From Echinometra lucunter (Eukaryota; Echinodermata; Echinoidea; Camarodonta; Echinometridae): a stretch of 64,000 nucleotides of DNA. This document shows positions 12,871 to 23,600 of the stretch, in pieces. Position numbers and translations under genes: made by a program. The stretch lies in contig CM057153.1 of NCBI GenBank assembly GCA_029962745.1, forward strand, positions 10,668,617 through 10,732,616, read 5' to 3'. The notes below the pieces were generated by a model. That model had not been told where the DNA came from and ran no database searches. It was given only the letters and a program-made list of their open reading frames with translations. Each line of letters opens with the position of its first letter. Within the stretch, counting starts at the first letter, position 1.

Positions 12871-13900
12871 GAGATTGAATGCATACAGAGGGCACACTTA
12901 TACCTCCTTCATTTTTATCAACAAAAATAACTGCAGGTTCAGCTATATGATAATTATCCGTATAGATAATTTGCCACTGCATATATTCATGAGTTTATTG
13001 CACAAACTGAGAACTATATGGACTAACCAAAGTTTTCCCGCACCTCCAGTTTTGTTTTTTTCAGGGACGTAACTTGATCCTTGATTTCTCATATAAAAAA
13101 AAAAATATCTAGATCGATTGATACAAATGGGAAAGCATATTTTTATACTACGAATGGAGGCAAGAAGAAAAGTAATCGACTTGACAATAATTATGAGTGG
13201 AAAGATTGATTTAGTTGCAAATTACTATGGAATGCCTTCACCGGGCTAAGTTATTATAATATTTCCTAGCATTTTAATCGTGTACGCATACTTGCTCAGA
13301 CATGCTGCTCTTGTCGATTTCGTCATCTCAATTCACACGAGACACTAACAGATTGCCGAAATCATGACGGACAGTTTGCAAAATATTCTGAGCAGGCTTC
13401 CCATGTCTTACACTCACAGGCTAAATCAAATTCAAGTGTTCAGAAGATTTCCTTTATGAACAATCATTTGCAATACTACATTGCAATATTGCACATAGGT
13501 TACAGAAGTATATTCCGTTGCCTTTCCATTTATTTTATGCAATTTGTCATGAACAGATACACTCCTTGGAGAGACGATTATACAAATTAGACAAAGTCGA
13601 AACTCCAGATATTATTGTACATATATGTTGGACAAATTAACTAGAGCAACCACATTTTTCAGTTGGTCGAAAAGTTACCAACTTCGATCTTCCCTGAGTT
13701 ATTTTTTCTTTTTACAATTCAGCGATACAGAGCAAGCTTGAACAATTTTTGTTGTTGTTGCAATTATGCGTTTACCCACAGTTTGTTTGTTTGTTTGTTT
13801 TTATTTCCGTTCAAAGCAACATAACACAGAGATGAAATGGGATATAAACGGCGGATAGCCCATTTCAGTCGTATTAACAAAATACAACTGTTCTTCCATG
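12869..13900. other. Intergenic DNA, one dispersed repeat
   Basis: 13,058-13,182 is the relative of the repeat at 8,563-8,695. A TTTG-type run (TTTGTTTGTTTGTTT) is at 13,785-13,802. Nothing else recognised. Confidence 0.45.
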
Positions 13901-13905
13901 GGGTC

Positions 13906-15030
13906 CGGGTGTATACTTGATAAAATTCGGTTTGTTAAATTTGCCCAATTTTTAAGCTGCTTATATCAAGTTGTTTAAAGGTTGTTGGGCAAGTATATGG
14001 TCAACAATCAGTGAAGGAGAAATTTTGACCCAAAATCAAAATTATGTAAACGTCTGACTCATCGGTCGAATATTGAATATCAATATTGACATATTGGGTA
14101 AATTAAATTTAGTATTAAACTACTGGTTAGTTAAAGAATGATCTCAGTCTATAGGCAATATACTATAACTAAATTTGCCTTTTGCTATATTTTAGCATCG
14201 AAGTTTGTTGCAGTTTACTTTACACGACTGGTGTGTGTATATTTACCATCATTTTTTAAAATAGAGTTGAGTTTTTACCTTGTGTTTGTACGATTTCATC
14301 CAATTCTTCTATAATCATTTGGTGAAATTAATGGGGTAATTATTGGATAGTCGAGAGGTGCATGGATAGGGACTGTTTCAAGCTAATAAAAAATACTTAA
14401 TTGTTATGGGAAGTATATGGTTTGTGTTCGATTTTTGTCCAGTATTTTATTGCTTCAAAAACAGTGTGGGCAAACTTGGTTATTTTATCAAACCCTATAT
14501 AATATCATGAATATTATGCCATACAAAACACGAGAGAAGTGAGATTATAATTATAGGCAAAATTCTTGCTCAACAAATGTGGCGACTTTTGTTTAAGTAT
14601 CTGGGTAAAAACAGTGGGGAAACTTGTATATCGAATGTATAAACTAATAACTGGGTAAGAAATAGAGTTGGTTAAAGTAGAATATGAATATTGGTTTATT
14701 TTTAGTTGGGAATATATCTGGGCAAGTAGTTACTATTAACGTTATTTGGGCTATCCATTTGGGAACTGTCACCAAACGCATCATCGGGCAATTCGCCCAA
14801 ATTGGTAATTTACAATAATTGAGTATAATAATAGCTTGTCAGGTATAGGGTAATTAATAGCTGAAAATACAACCAATAATTGAGCCTACTAAGAGGTGGG
14901 TAAGTTGTGATTATGGCTGTGGGCAACACAGCATTTGATTAGTTGGGTAAATTTAAACCAAAAGTTTACAAGTCAGTGTAGTCAAATTGGTTCTTTCTTT
15001 GCCCAATTTTTCTAAGAGTGTATATAGTGT
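13906..15030. repeat. Region with recurring TTGGGYAA word
   Basis: About fifteen occurrences of TGGGTAA / TGGGCAA or the complement TTGCCCA in about 1.1 kb, at irregular spacing (for example near 13,990, 14,095, 14,465, 14,605, 14,653, 14,723, 14,785, 14,895, 14,920, 14,943, 14,999). The two edges carry TTTGCCCAATTTTT (13,938 and 15,000) as direct copies. It looks like an old, highly decayed tandem repeat. No coding sequence. Confidence 0.4.
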
Positions 15031-15455
15031 AAACAAATAAGGTTAGGAACACACAACATTATGCATTTGCAGGAACGAACAGTAACTATACCATGAGGAA
15101 ACAATAAAAAGATAACTTACCTTTATAAAATAATATCATATCTAAGGCATTACAGATGACGCATCCTGCAATCATCATCAATTTTTTTCAGACAAAGCTT
15201 CAACGGCCAGATGCTGTTTATCTGTTTCCAGGGATTTACCAGGGATGAAATATTTAATGTTCTTGAAGGTTTAATTCTGAAGGAATTACCTCGACTGCGA
15301 ACAACGCTACTGAAGAAACTCCATAATAGATTGTGAGTCGTTGATGAGAGCGATGTCGTTTTTATACCACAGTGATCAGGATGGACAGGATGTACATAGT
15401 CTGAATAAGAAGACCCGCAAGTATTTAAAATAATGTCTGTCTATTTCTACTGTCT

Positions 15456-15515
15456 ATCTGTCGCGCTCTCTCTCCTCTCTCCTCTCTCCTCCTCTCTCCA
15501 CGCCTCTCTCGCAAG

Positions 15516-15550
<35 letters not shown>
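15456..15550. repeat. (CT)n microsatellite, interrupted
   Basis: CT-rich array with short interruptions. The minus-strand open frame through it (Arg-Glu repeats) is a product of the repeat. Confidence 0.9.
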
Positions 15551-15551
<1 letters not shown>

Positions 15552-15669
15552 TTGTTGCTGGGGTTGCTGTTGTTGTTAATATTGTTGTCAATATTGTTGT
15601 TGATGTTGGTTCGGTTTTTTTTTCAGTTGGTATTAGGACCACTGGTAGGCCAGGAGCCTGGACTGTCAT

Positions 15670-16740
15670 CCTATTTGACTGATCAGATTTGGCCTCTTAA
15701 AATTGCATACTTATCATCCATCTTATGATACTGATTCGCAAATAGACTCCTTTTCAAAGTTAAAATTGCAACCAGAAAAAGATCTCGATGATATAGCTTT
15801 CTGGAGTATTTATAAGATGATGATTGTATAGGATTCCTGATGTCCTCAGGTTACTATATCTAAAGTTTTTCACTGTTCTGTCATTCATTGTTAACTTTGA
15901 CTGATATGACTAGAGCAAATAAATACCTGAAAAGGTGAAAAAAAAATCATCCAGCTTCAAAACTTGTCAGCCTGAACGTAAATCTCTCCTGACATTTTTT
16001 CTCTCACTGATACTCGAGCATATTCCCCCATTTGGGAATCGTGACCACCACAAACCTTTTACATTCGCTAAATAAGATCAGCTTTGCCTAATAACGTCAT
16101 AGAACGGTTAGGTCTACCCTCCCCTTTCCCTATACTCGAAATTGTCTAACCATGCCCCTGCATGAGTAGAATGGCATTATCAGGAGCTGGGGAATTTCTA
16201 CTATCATGAGCATGTCTTTGCTTACACCCTCCCATCTGGTAAGCTTTCTTGCCAAGTGTGCTCCTCAACATCGCTTACACTGCGGTCTATGATGTAGACT
16301 ATTATTAAGCGGGAATTCCCCGTGTATTGGGGAAGTCCGCCGGAATCGTGCAGGTTACAATGTCGACGACAAGATTATTATAATAGTTAATATTAATATT
16401 AATTGATTAATAAGTAATCAACTGCCCGGGCCTGTGGCTTTGAAAATACGTCAAGAGATCAACTGCATAAACTGCATCCTTTTTTTCCTCTTTATCAACA
16501 TGTCCAAAAAGTGGATTGCTACGAAGTTGTACAGATTTTGGTGTTGTTGTTCCTTTTTTTCCATCAAATGACAACTAATATTGATTAGTGATCCTAACCA
16601 TGCAAAACAATCGCGATCATGATTGACTTTAAGATTTTGGTGCTTTTATCGATTTATCAAACAACAACAATAAATAAAAACACAAAACTATCCTGATCTA
16701 AAGGCTTCGATCATAATTAGCCTGGTTGTTTGTTTTGTTT
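15670..16740. other. Intergenic DNA, no gene seen
   Basis: AT-rich sequence without recognised exon, RNA gene or repeat family. A short GC-richer patch near 16,300-16,380 has several CG dinucleotides. Confidence 0.45.
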
Positions 16741-16754
16741 TCATCATTTCGTCT

Positions 16755-16786
16755 CTTTGCCTCTCTCTTCCCCTCCCCCCTCTCTC

Positions 16787-16826
<40 letters not shown>
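16755..16826. repeat. (CT)n microsatellite
   Basis: CT array interrupted once by CGCTCT. Confidence 0.92.
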
Positions 16827-16831
<5 letters not shown>

Positions 16832-17222
16832 GGGGTCAATAACTTATAGCACCTGATTGGCTATCAACGGACTTCAAAGATTTTCAAAATCAACCTGGAT
16901 TTCGGTGTGTCGTATACGTCATTTACCATTTTAACCGACAATAACGCATGTCAGAAGGTATAATCAATGTAAATTTATACTGAAGAAGATGGTATGTCCA
17001 CAATACAGTGGCTTGATATAAAATATATCCAAATCATTTGGAAGTGCATAGAGAGGTTTTAGATAATAATGTGATACACGATCTACAGAAAGGAATTATG
17101 GTTTCATTATTATCCACAATTTTTTTCATGTAACATTTATCCATAAACTTTCTCGTTATGATCTCGAGTCCAACAATTTGTTTCCCGATACCTTTTGTAG
17201 TCTCATAATGTCTGCAAAATGT

Positions 17223-17224
<2 letters not shown>

Positions 17225-17317
<93 letters not shown>

Positions 17318-17319
17318 TT
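17225..17319. repeat. Compound (TA)n(TG)n microsatellite
   Basis: About 36 TA units directly followed by about 11 TG units. It explains the poly-Ile/Tyr open frames on both strands. Confidence 0.95.
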
Positions 17320-17466
17320 ATATGTACATATATCTTCACAATAATTACGCAGCATTTTTGTCACTGGGCAGTGATCACTGCATTATTGCATATCCATAAT
17401 TCAAACATGCTTATTGGTTCAATTGTTTTCCTCATAAACCATATAAAATGCAACATCAACCGGAAT

Positions 17467-17525
17467 GAAAATGATGATGATGGTAATGATGATGATGATG
17501 ATGATGATGATGGTGGTGATGATTT
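17467..17525. repeat. (GAT)n microsatellite
   Basis: GAT/GGT trinucleotide array. Confidence 0.9.
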
Positions 17526-17529
17526 GTTA

Positions 17530-18763
17530 CCCTTGTAATATTTCATAATAAAAATGCCACCCTTTCCCTTTTAACTTTAATCTTCTCCATGTTTACTTCT
17601 AACCCAACTTCCTTCACTTTCCTTCATTAATGATGATAATAAAGATTTCCACCATTTCGCAACCTTGTTCCACTTCATCCTCGACGCCAGTGACATTACT
17701 GTGCCCTGGATATTGTTACAGCAAGGATTGTGAAATATTTTTCCCGTGGCAGGATGAGCAAAGTAGTTATTGCGCAATGGTTAGGCAGCATGAATATCAA
17801 ATGAAGAGGTGCTGCAGTCAGATTAGAAAAAAAAAAATAATGCATCCCCCCCCCCATATTGTCGGTATTCCTACATAGCAATGGCAAATTGTCTGTTGCG
17901 TGCGAATATATCGACGTCGACAAAAGAAAACAGTAGGTGTATAGATCGCTTTAACATAGCTTATCAGTCCTCCCCATAATGTGGTATTGTAAACAGTCCT
18001 GCATATACGTCTTGGCCATGGGGAATTCCAAAATGACGTCACAGAAATGAAACAAACATAGGCCCTATAGGCCCTGCCTGTGTGGTTTCTTTCCGAAAAA
18101 TGGGGCCATAATTTTTTTCTTTCCATTTTTTGAAAAATAAAATTTATAAATATAATCTTTATTCTTATCTTTTGGGACCCCAAGCAATGTTTTTAAATTA
18201 GGTTCCACCGTTTTTCTTTTGTTATAAATTCCTTATTCATTTGGGTTATCTCATCGAATTGATTATAGGCCTACTCATGTTTCTGTGCGATCATTGTTCA
18301 TATTTCGATGATATTCGCTATATATTATATATGTATGATTTATTGTAATTTTGTTAAAGAAAATCAGGAGTAGAGAAAAAAAATAATAAATTCAAATCAA
18401 ATCAAATCAATTATACTGGGTCATTTGGTCATAATGAACAGATCAGCTAATCTGAAAAGCGGATAAAAGATTTTGAAAAAGAGGGTACACACGTCTCAGA
18501 AAATTCCTGACAGGGGAAAAATGATCAGGTCTAAACGGAGGGGGGGGGGGCACAATATACAAAAGGGGCACAGCCAGCCTAAATCATGAAGGGGGTGTCG
18601 TGCATGGGATAAGGTGATGGGGCGGACAAGGGTTCGATTTGGCATCGTCGACGGGGTCGTGATAGATAACAATGTCAATTTAAAAAAAAAGTGTTTGACT
18701 TATGCATCCCCAAATTAATAGAAAATGCTTGATTGTGTGACAATTTTTTGCTTATTAATAATG
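17530..18763. other. Intergenic DNA, no gene seen
   Basis: Contains short homopolymers (A-run about 17,828, C-run about 17,846, G-run 18,540). Open frames on both strands between 17,577 and 18,183 overlap each other and have no recognisable similarity, so no gene is called. Confidence 0.4.
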
Positions 18764-18995
18764 CATATTGCAAGGGGGATATAAAAGGATAGGATAGTAT
18801 TTTTCATTCATAGCAGCAGAAATCTATGTGATGATATAGATATGATAGGACGATAAAGGTGGCGGTATCTTTTACATTACATATTGCAAGGGGGATATAA
18901 AAGGATAGGATAGTATTTTTCATTCATAGCAGCAGAAATCTATGTGATGATATAAATATGATAGGACGATAAAGGTGGCGGTATCTTTTACATTA
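18764..18995 (+). repeat. Recent 116-bp tandem duplication
   Basis: Unit 18,764-18,879 is repeated at 18,880-18,995 with one visible difference (ATATAGATATG versus ATATAAATATG). Both begin CATATTGCAAGGGGGATATA and end TCTTTTACATTA. Near identity indicates a young duplication (or an assembly duplication). Confidence 0.93.
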
Positions 18996-19050
18996 CAGAG
19001 AATTGGACAAAGGAGGAAGTGATAGGGGAACATGCGGGTAGTGCAGATTT

Positions 19051-19051
<1 letters not shown>

Positions 19052-19085
<34 letters not shown>

Positions 19086-19086
19086 T
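19052..19086. repeat. (GA)n plus G-run
   Basis: GA dinucleotide array passing into an uninterrupted G run. Confidence 0.9.
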
Positions 19087-19089
19087 TGA

Positions 19090-20400
19090 GGAGAGGAAAT
19101 GGGAGAGAAATGGTTGAGGTATACTTAAGGCTCATAGTCTGGATTACGGCAGCATGATATACAAATTAAAATGGGACCCCCTAAAAAAATAAAAGAGATA
19201 AGGTGGTGGGGGGAAATGGGGAAAAAGGATAGGGGGGGGGGGGAATGGGAAGCAAGGATTTTTTTTTAAGAACTAAGAGGAATGCCAGAAAATGAGATAA
19301 CCGGTGGCCCGTGTACGAGACCTGCATCATCTACTACACAGGTAGGCCTATACCTTAAATTTATTCATGATGAATGAGAATTCATTTGTTCAAATTCATT
19401 TTCTTCAAAAAAAATCTCCCCATTTATTCTCTTTTAATGCTAAAAACATCATGCTAGTATTCTTTATTGTTTTGCTTTTTAATTTTACAAATGCCGTCAC
19501 CTGCAATACTCACTTTCATTTATTCATTTTTGTCTCCTAGACTGCTCATTTGGACCATTTCTCCCAATAATTATACCCATTAATCCGTTGACTATTGAAT
19601 TCTTTAAATTCCATAGGCTTTGTACAGCCGCAGCTACCTAGCTGTTCCAGTATACCAGTAGCCAACGGGTTAACATATTTTTCCTCTGTATTTAAAAAAA
19701 AAAATGTATTTATTGATTTTCAACGATTGTAATACGGTGTACAACAAATCAATCATAAATCAGGGTAATCAATCATAAACGATCAAAAACTAAAAATAAT
19801 AACAGTTGGGGGAAAAAATGAGGTTGTATACAGTTAAATTGTCTTCAAATAAAAAAAAAAAAATAATACAGCGTCCAAGAACCCCCCCCCCCACCCACTT
19901 CATTAAGGAAGTTAATAATTATTTTGCGATGATATACCTCCCCAGTATTATTGTTATCATTAATATTTTTCCTGGGGGTGGGGCAGTGATTTTTTTTATC
20001 GTTAGTGTGAAAAAAGTATAGGCATTATGATTTTGAACATAAGCTGTTTTCAAACTCATATTAAAGAGCCGTTTCTGAATAGACGATACATTATGCACTC
20101 TCGATTTTTACAAACGTCACCATATAGATTAAAAAAAAAAGCAGATTATGTGAAGAATAAGAACAACAACAACAAAAAAAAGTGAAGGAGAGCCAGTCCG
20201 TTCAGCAAAGTCAGTACGAAATGTAAACCATGATTTTGAAAAAAAAGAAGGGGAAGTGAGTATAAGAGAGCAACATTTTTACAGAGGAGGAAAAATAAAA
20301 GAGATTTTCACTTTGTTCAGATTTTGCTAGTGGAATTTCCTCAGAAGGAAAACAGAGAATATTCAAAGGCTTAGAACTAGTTAATAGTTTAGTTTTCCCG
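19090..20400. other. Intergenic DNA upstream of PTPN23
   Basis: No exon recognised. Holds one short TTAA-bounded element (19,580-19,673) and several homopolymers (G-run 19,230; A-run 19,853; C-run 19,882). Confidence 0.45.
19580..19673. mobile_element. Very short TTAA-bounded MITE
   Basis: TTAATCCGTTGACTATTGAA at the left and CAGTAGCCAACGGGTTAA at the right; 94 bp including TTAA at both ends. A relative of 81 bp lies at 22,046-22,126 (TTAACCCCCTTGACTACTGA ... CCGTAGTCAATGGCTTAA). Shared terminal words and TTAA target suggest one piggyBac-like MITE family. Confidence 0.6.
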
Positions 20401-20514
20401 ATTATTGTCATGAGCTCGTGAAAATTATGTCACGGACAAATTTGGAGTCATGACATCATACGTTATACGACGAAAGGTGGCGTGCTTCCATTCCAATTCG
20501 ACAACATTGGTAAA
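20401..20514 (+). promoter_or_regulatory. PTPN23: Probable promoter / 5' UTR of PTPN23
   Basis: Immediately upstream of the PTPN23 start codon. Contains TGACATCA (20,451-20,458), close to a CRE/AP-1 site, and ATGTCACG (20,427). No clear TATA box. The start codon context is AAAATGG, a good translation context. The transcription start cannot be fixed from sequence alone. Confidence 0.35.
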
Positions 20515-20601
20515 ATGGAGGCGATTCCTCGAATGTTGATGCTCAGTATTGAGCTGAAAGAAAGTGCTGAAAGAGTAGAATTCGGCCATGAAATTAAACA
20601 G
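20515..20601 (+). CDS. PTPN23: PTPN23 exon 1 (residues 1-29)
   Basis: Encodes the N-terminus MEAIPRMLMLSIELKESAE and the first BRO1 strand. The first six residues match the vertebrate protein apart from one conservative change, which fixes the start codon at 20,515. Donor GTAAGT follows; phase 0. Confidence 0.92.
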
Positions 20602-23600
20602 GTAAGTTTACTGTATTTTTCAAGAATCGATGAAATATAACAGCGTGCTTTATGTTATGGAAAAGAATGATTTTCGTCGTAAAAACGCACGTTTTGTGAG
20701 TGGGAGTGTTCTGCTAGAGTCGTTTTCAACATGTCAGTAATTTATACTGCCATGTCTATGTCACTGATGAGTGAAGTAGATCTACGTGTGCAATTGATTG
20801 AGGGGCTACTGCACTGGAACTTGTGCTGGTTGAATGGTTCATAGTAATCATACTCTTGAAGTTATATAATATCATAGTAGTGAATCAGTATGCTTACTTA
20901 TTTAGTACAGGCAAAGGGGGGGGGGGGATGGGTTGAATGGATGCTTCCCCTGCCACGCAGAATACAGCAAAAGGTGGCTGGAATAAAAAATAAACTTAAC
21001 ATTACGTTAGGATGTAGACTGAACCACCCGTACTCCGTAGGTCAAAACGGCGTTTTGAATAGCGAAACTAATTGCCGACGTGAACGCGAAATACATTCAC
21101 TTAGATCTTCTATAATAGAGAAGAAAAGTTTTGATATTACTTACCACTACCAGCAATGTTCCTGAGGCTCTCAATTTTCTCCTTTCTGCTTCATATCTGA
21201 TGAATGAACTGAAAATGGTGAATTTTAAGAAGAAAACTGACGCTTATCAGACTCGTAGGTCGACAGCATTCCGTCGAGTAACCAACAGAAAAGCATGCTA
21301 TGTAGTTTCGGTACAGAATTGTCACTTTTGCGGGACAAGGTCAATTCATTGACTGTGTACACAGGATGAGTGGACTAAACTGAACACAGAAAGAATACAG
21401 ATAACAATATGCATTTTGCATTTCCTGTTCTGTTCGCACCACTAATTTGGCTATTAAGCTACACTACAGTAAAAGGTTTATTCTAAGGTTTAGAAAAAAA
21501 AACCCAAAACAATCCTACTCAACCTAAAAATCTCTGCTTTTATTTTCATTAGCATATATCCCAGCATTACATGGAAGATGCAGCCAAATACAATGAAGAA
21601 ATCAGGCAACTGGACCAGCTTCGTACTGTGAGTATCAAGCTGTCTGACATCATGAAAGATAAAGAATTAATGAGAAGAAACACAGAACTTGTAGATCTCA
21701 AAATTTACACTTTTGAATATTTTTCTTTTAATGGTGGTTAATGTAAAGTAAGGATTATAGACCTTGTGGAAGATTGGCCTTGTGCTAAACAAGTTATCTA
21801 ATAAAGTCTTCTATTACTCCATGTACTTCTGCTACTACTACTAGGATTATCCTCATGTTGAGTTCTAGGGCCTGTAACACAAAGGTTTGCAATCAATCGC
21901 AAATTTAAAACAACCATTCTGATTGGTCCAGGGTCACTTTTTGAGCAAGATGTGCATGAAAGAATGGTCCTGATTGGCTGTTACAACTTTGCGATTGATT
22001 GCAAATCTTTGTGTTACGGGGCCCTGCTTTGTTTACATCATTGACTTAACCCCCTTGACTACTGAATTCTCTCTGTTCCACAGGTTTATGGCAGGGGCCA
22101 CCCAGCTTCCGTAGTCAATGGCTTAAGATAAAAGGAAATCTGTTATGAAATTTTCATTATCCCCTCTTAATATCAGTGTCTTTATATTCCTTACATTAAA
22201 ATCATGGACTAGCTGTAGAAATTAATGGAATCATAATTGAAAAATACTTTTGTTTTTTACTACATTGATTTTTGTTCTCTGTAAAGTCATGTAGGAAGTG
22301 AATTTACTCGAGGTTTATAAATCTACCTCTTTTCAAACAGGATTATGTTTGATTTATAAGACTGATAATACTGCAGATAAAATTTGCAAAACAGATCATT
22401 TAGAATATTTTTTATATAGATATCAATTGTATCAATTTAACTTTTTTTCGCTTGTTATTTTCTTCTTTTTTTTTCTGTTTACTCTGAGCAATGCCCCTAT
22501 CTGTCATCTATTGTTGTTTTAGCATAAATTTGTATAATTCATTAAGCCCTGTGAAATATCATTTCCTTTTTCGTTAACAGAATGCTTGCAATGTTACAAG
22601 GGATTTCAATGGGATCAGTACACTCAAGAAGTACTATGGCCAACTTCATCTTCTTTCCAGTCGATTTCCAACTGATCTTTTCACATTTTCGTGGTATGAG
22701 TTTCTTTCATTTCGATTAGTTTTTAAATATGTACTGTACTCAGCTGTAGATTTAATTTATTTTTGTTTAAAGGTAAAAAGAAATATACATGTATTGTGCA
22801 AATGTTACAGGCTTCTTTGAAAGTTGATATTGGATGAGGAAGACTACTAAGAACTGATGCATTTATAATCAATATCATTTAGTATCAAATCATTTTCGTA
22901 TGATCATAGTTGAAATATAAGTAGTTTTAATGGACATTTTTATTTACCAGAGGAAAATACTATCCAGAATGCCCAAAACTCTTTGAAGTAGACTTACAAC
23001 TACGTAAGTGGTGTTACAAGCATTCATCTGCTTGCTTAACCCATTCATGACAGAGGTCCACATTTTGTGGTTTGGCCTAATATCTTTTGATGCAAAGCCC
23101 TAAAAATCATACCAAATACATGAGCAGAAAGAGCAAAAAATTCTACACAAACTGTGCCCATTTTAGTTGCGTCAATATTCGTTGTTTGATGCTGAAATTT
23201 TTTTAAAGGAAAATAAGCATTAAAATCCTTAAATTGGCAATGTGATAGAAAGTTTAAAATCACCGTTTTCCCCTGCAAATTGGCAACTTTTTGACTTTTC
23301 ATCATAATTTCTGTCAATTTCTATTCATTTCAGATACATGACGTTTTATAAGAAAAATGTAGCAATAAAATAAAAATGTTGGTGTTGCCAATTTGAAGAA
23401 TAAAAGCTGATCAAATTAGGCTTTAAATAATTCCTGTCACGAATGGGTTAAGAAAGTAATTTTACCATTAGTTCATCTATTTAATACCAAGTTCATGTTC
23501 AAGTAGAATTTATTCAATTTCCAATAAAAGTTCAGTTTATTCAATTCCAATAAAAGGTCAATTTATTCAATTCCAATAAAAATATATACAAATCTGAATG

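Noticed and set aside
22951..23003. Possible exon between PTPN23 exons 3 and 4 (after TATTTACCAG, before GTAAGT)
   Set aside because: In the phase left by exon 3 it gives an immediate stop, and the protein is continuous with the vertebrate one when exon 3 is joined to exon 4.
23045..23317. 90-codon open frame conserved in three copies of MITE family 1 (also 36,092-36,364 and 57,312-57,596)
   Set aside because: The copies are recent, and almost all differences between them change the amino acid; the fourth copy (585-1,000) is frameshifted. No sign of selection for a peptide.
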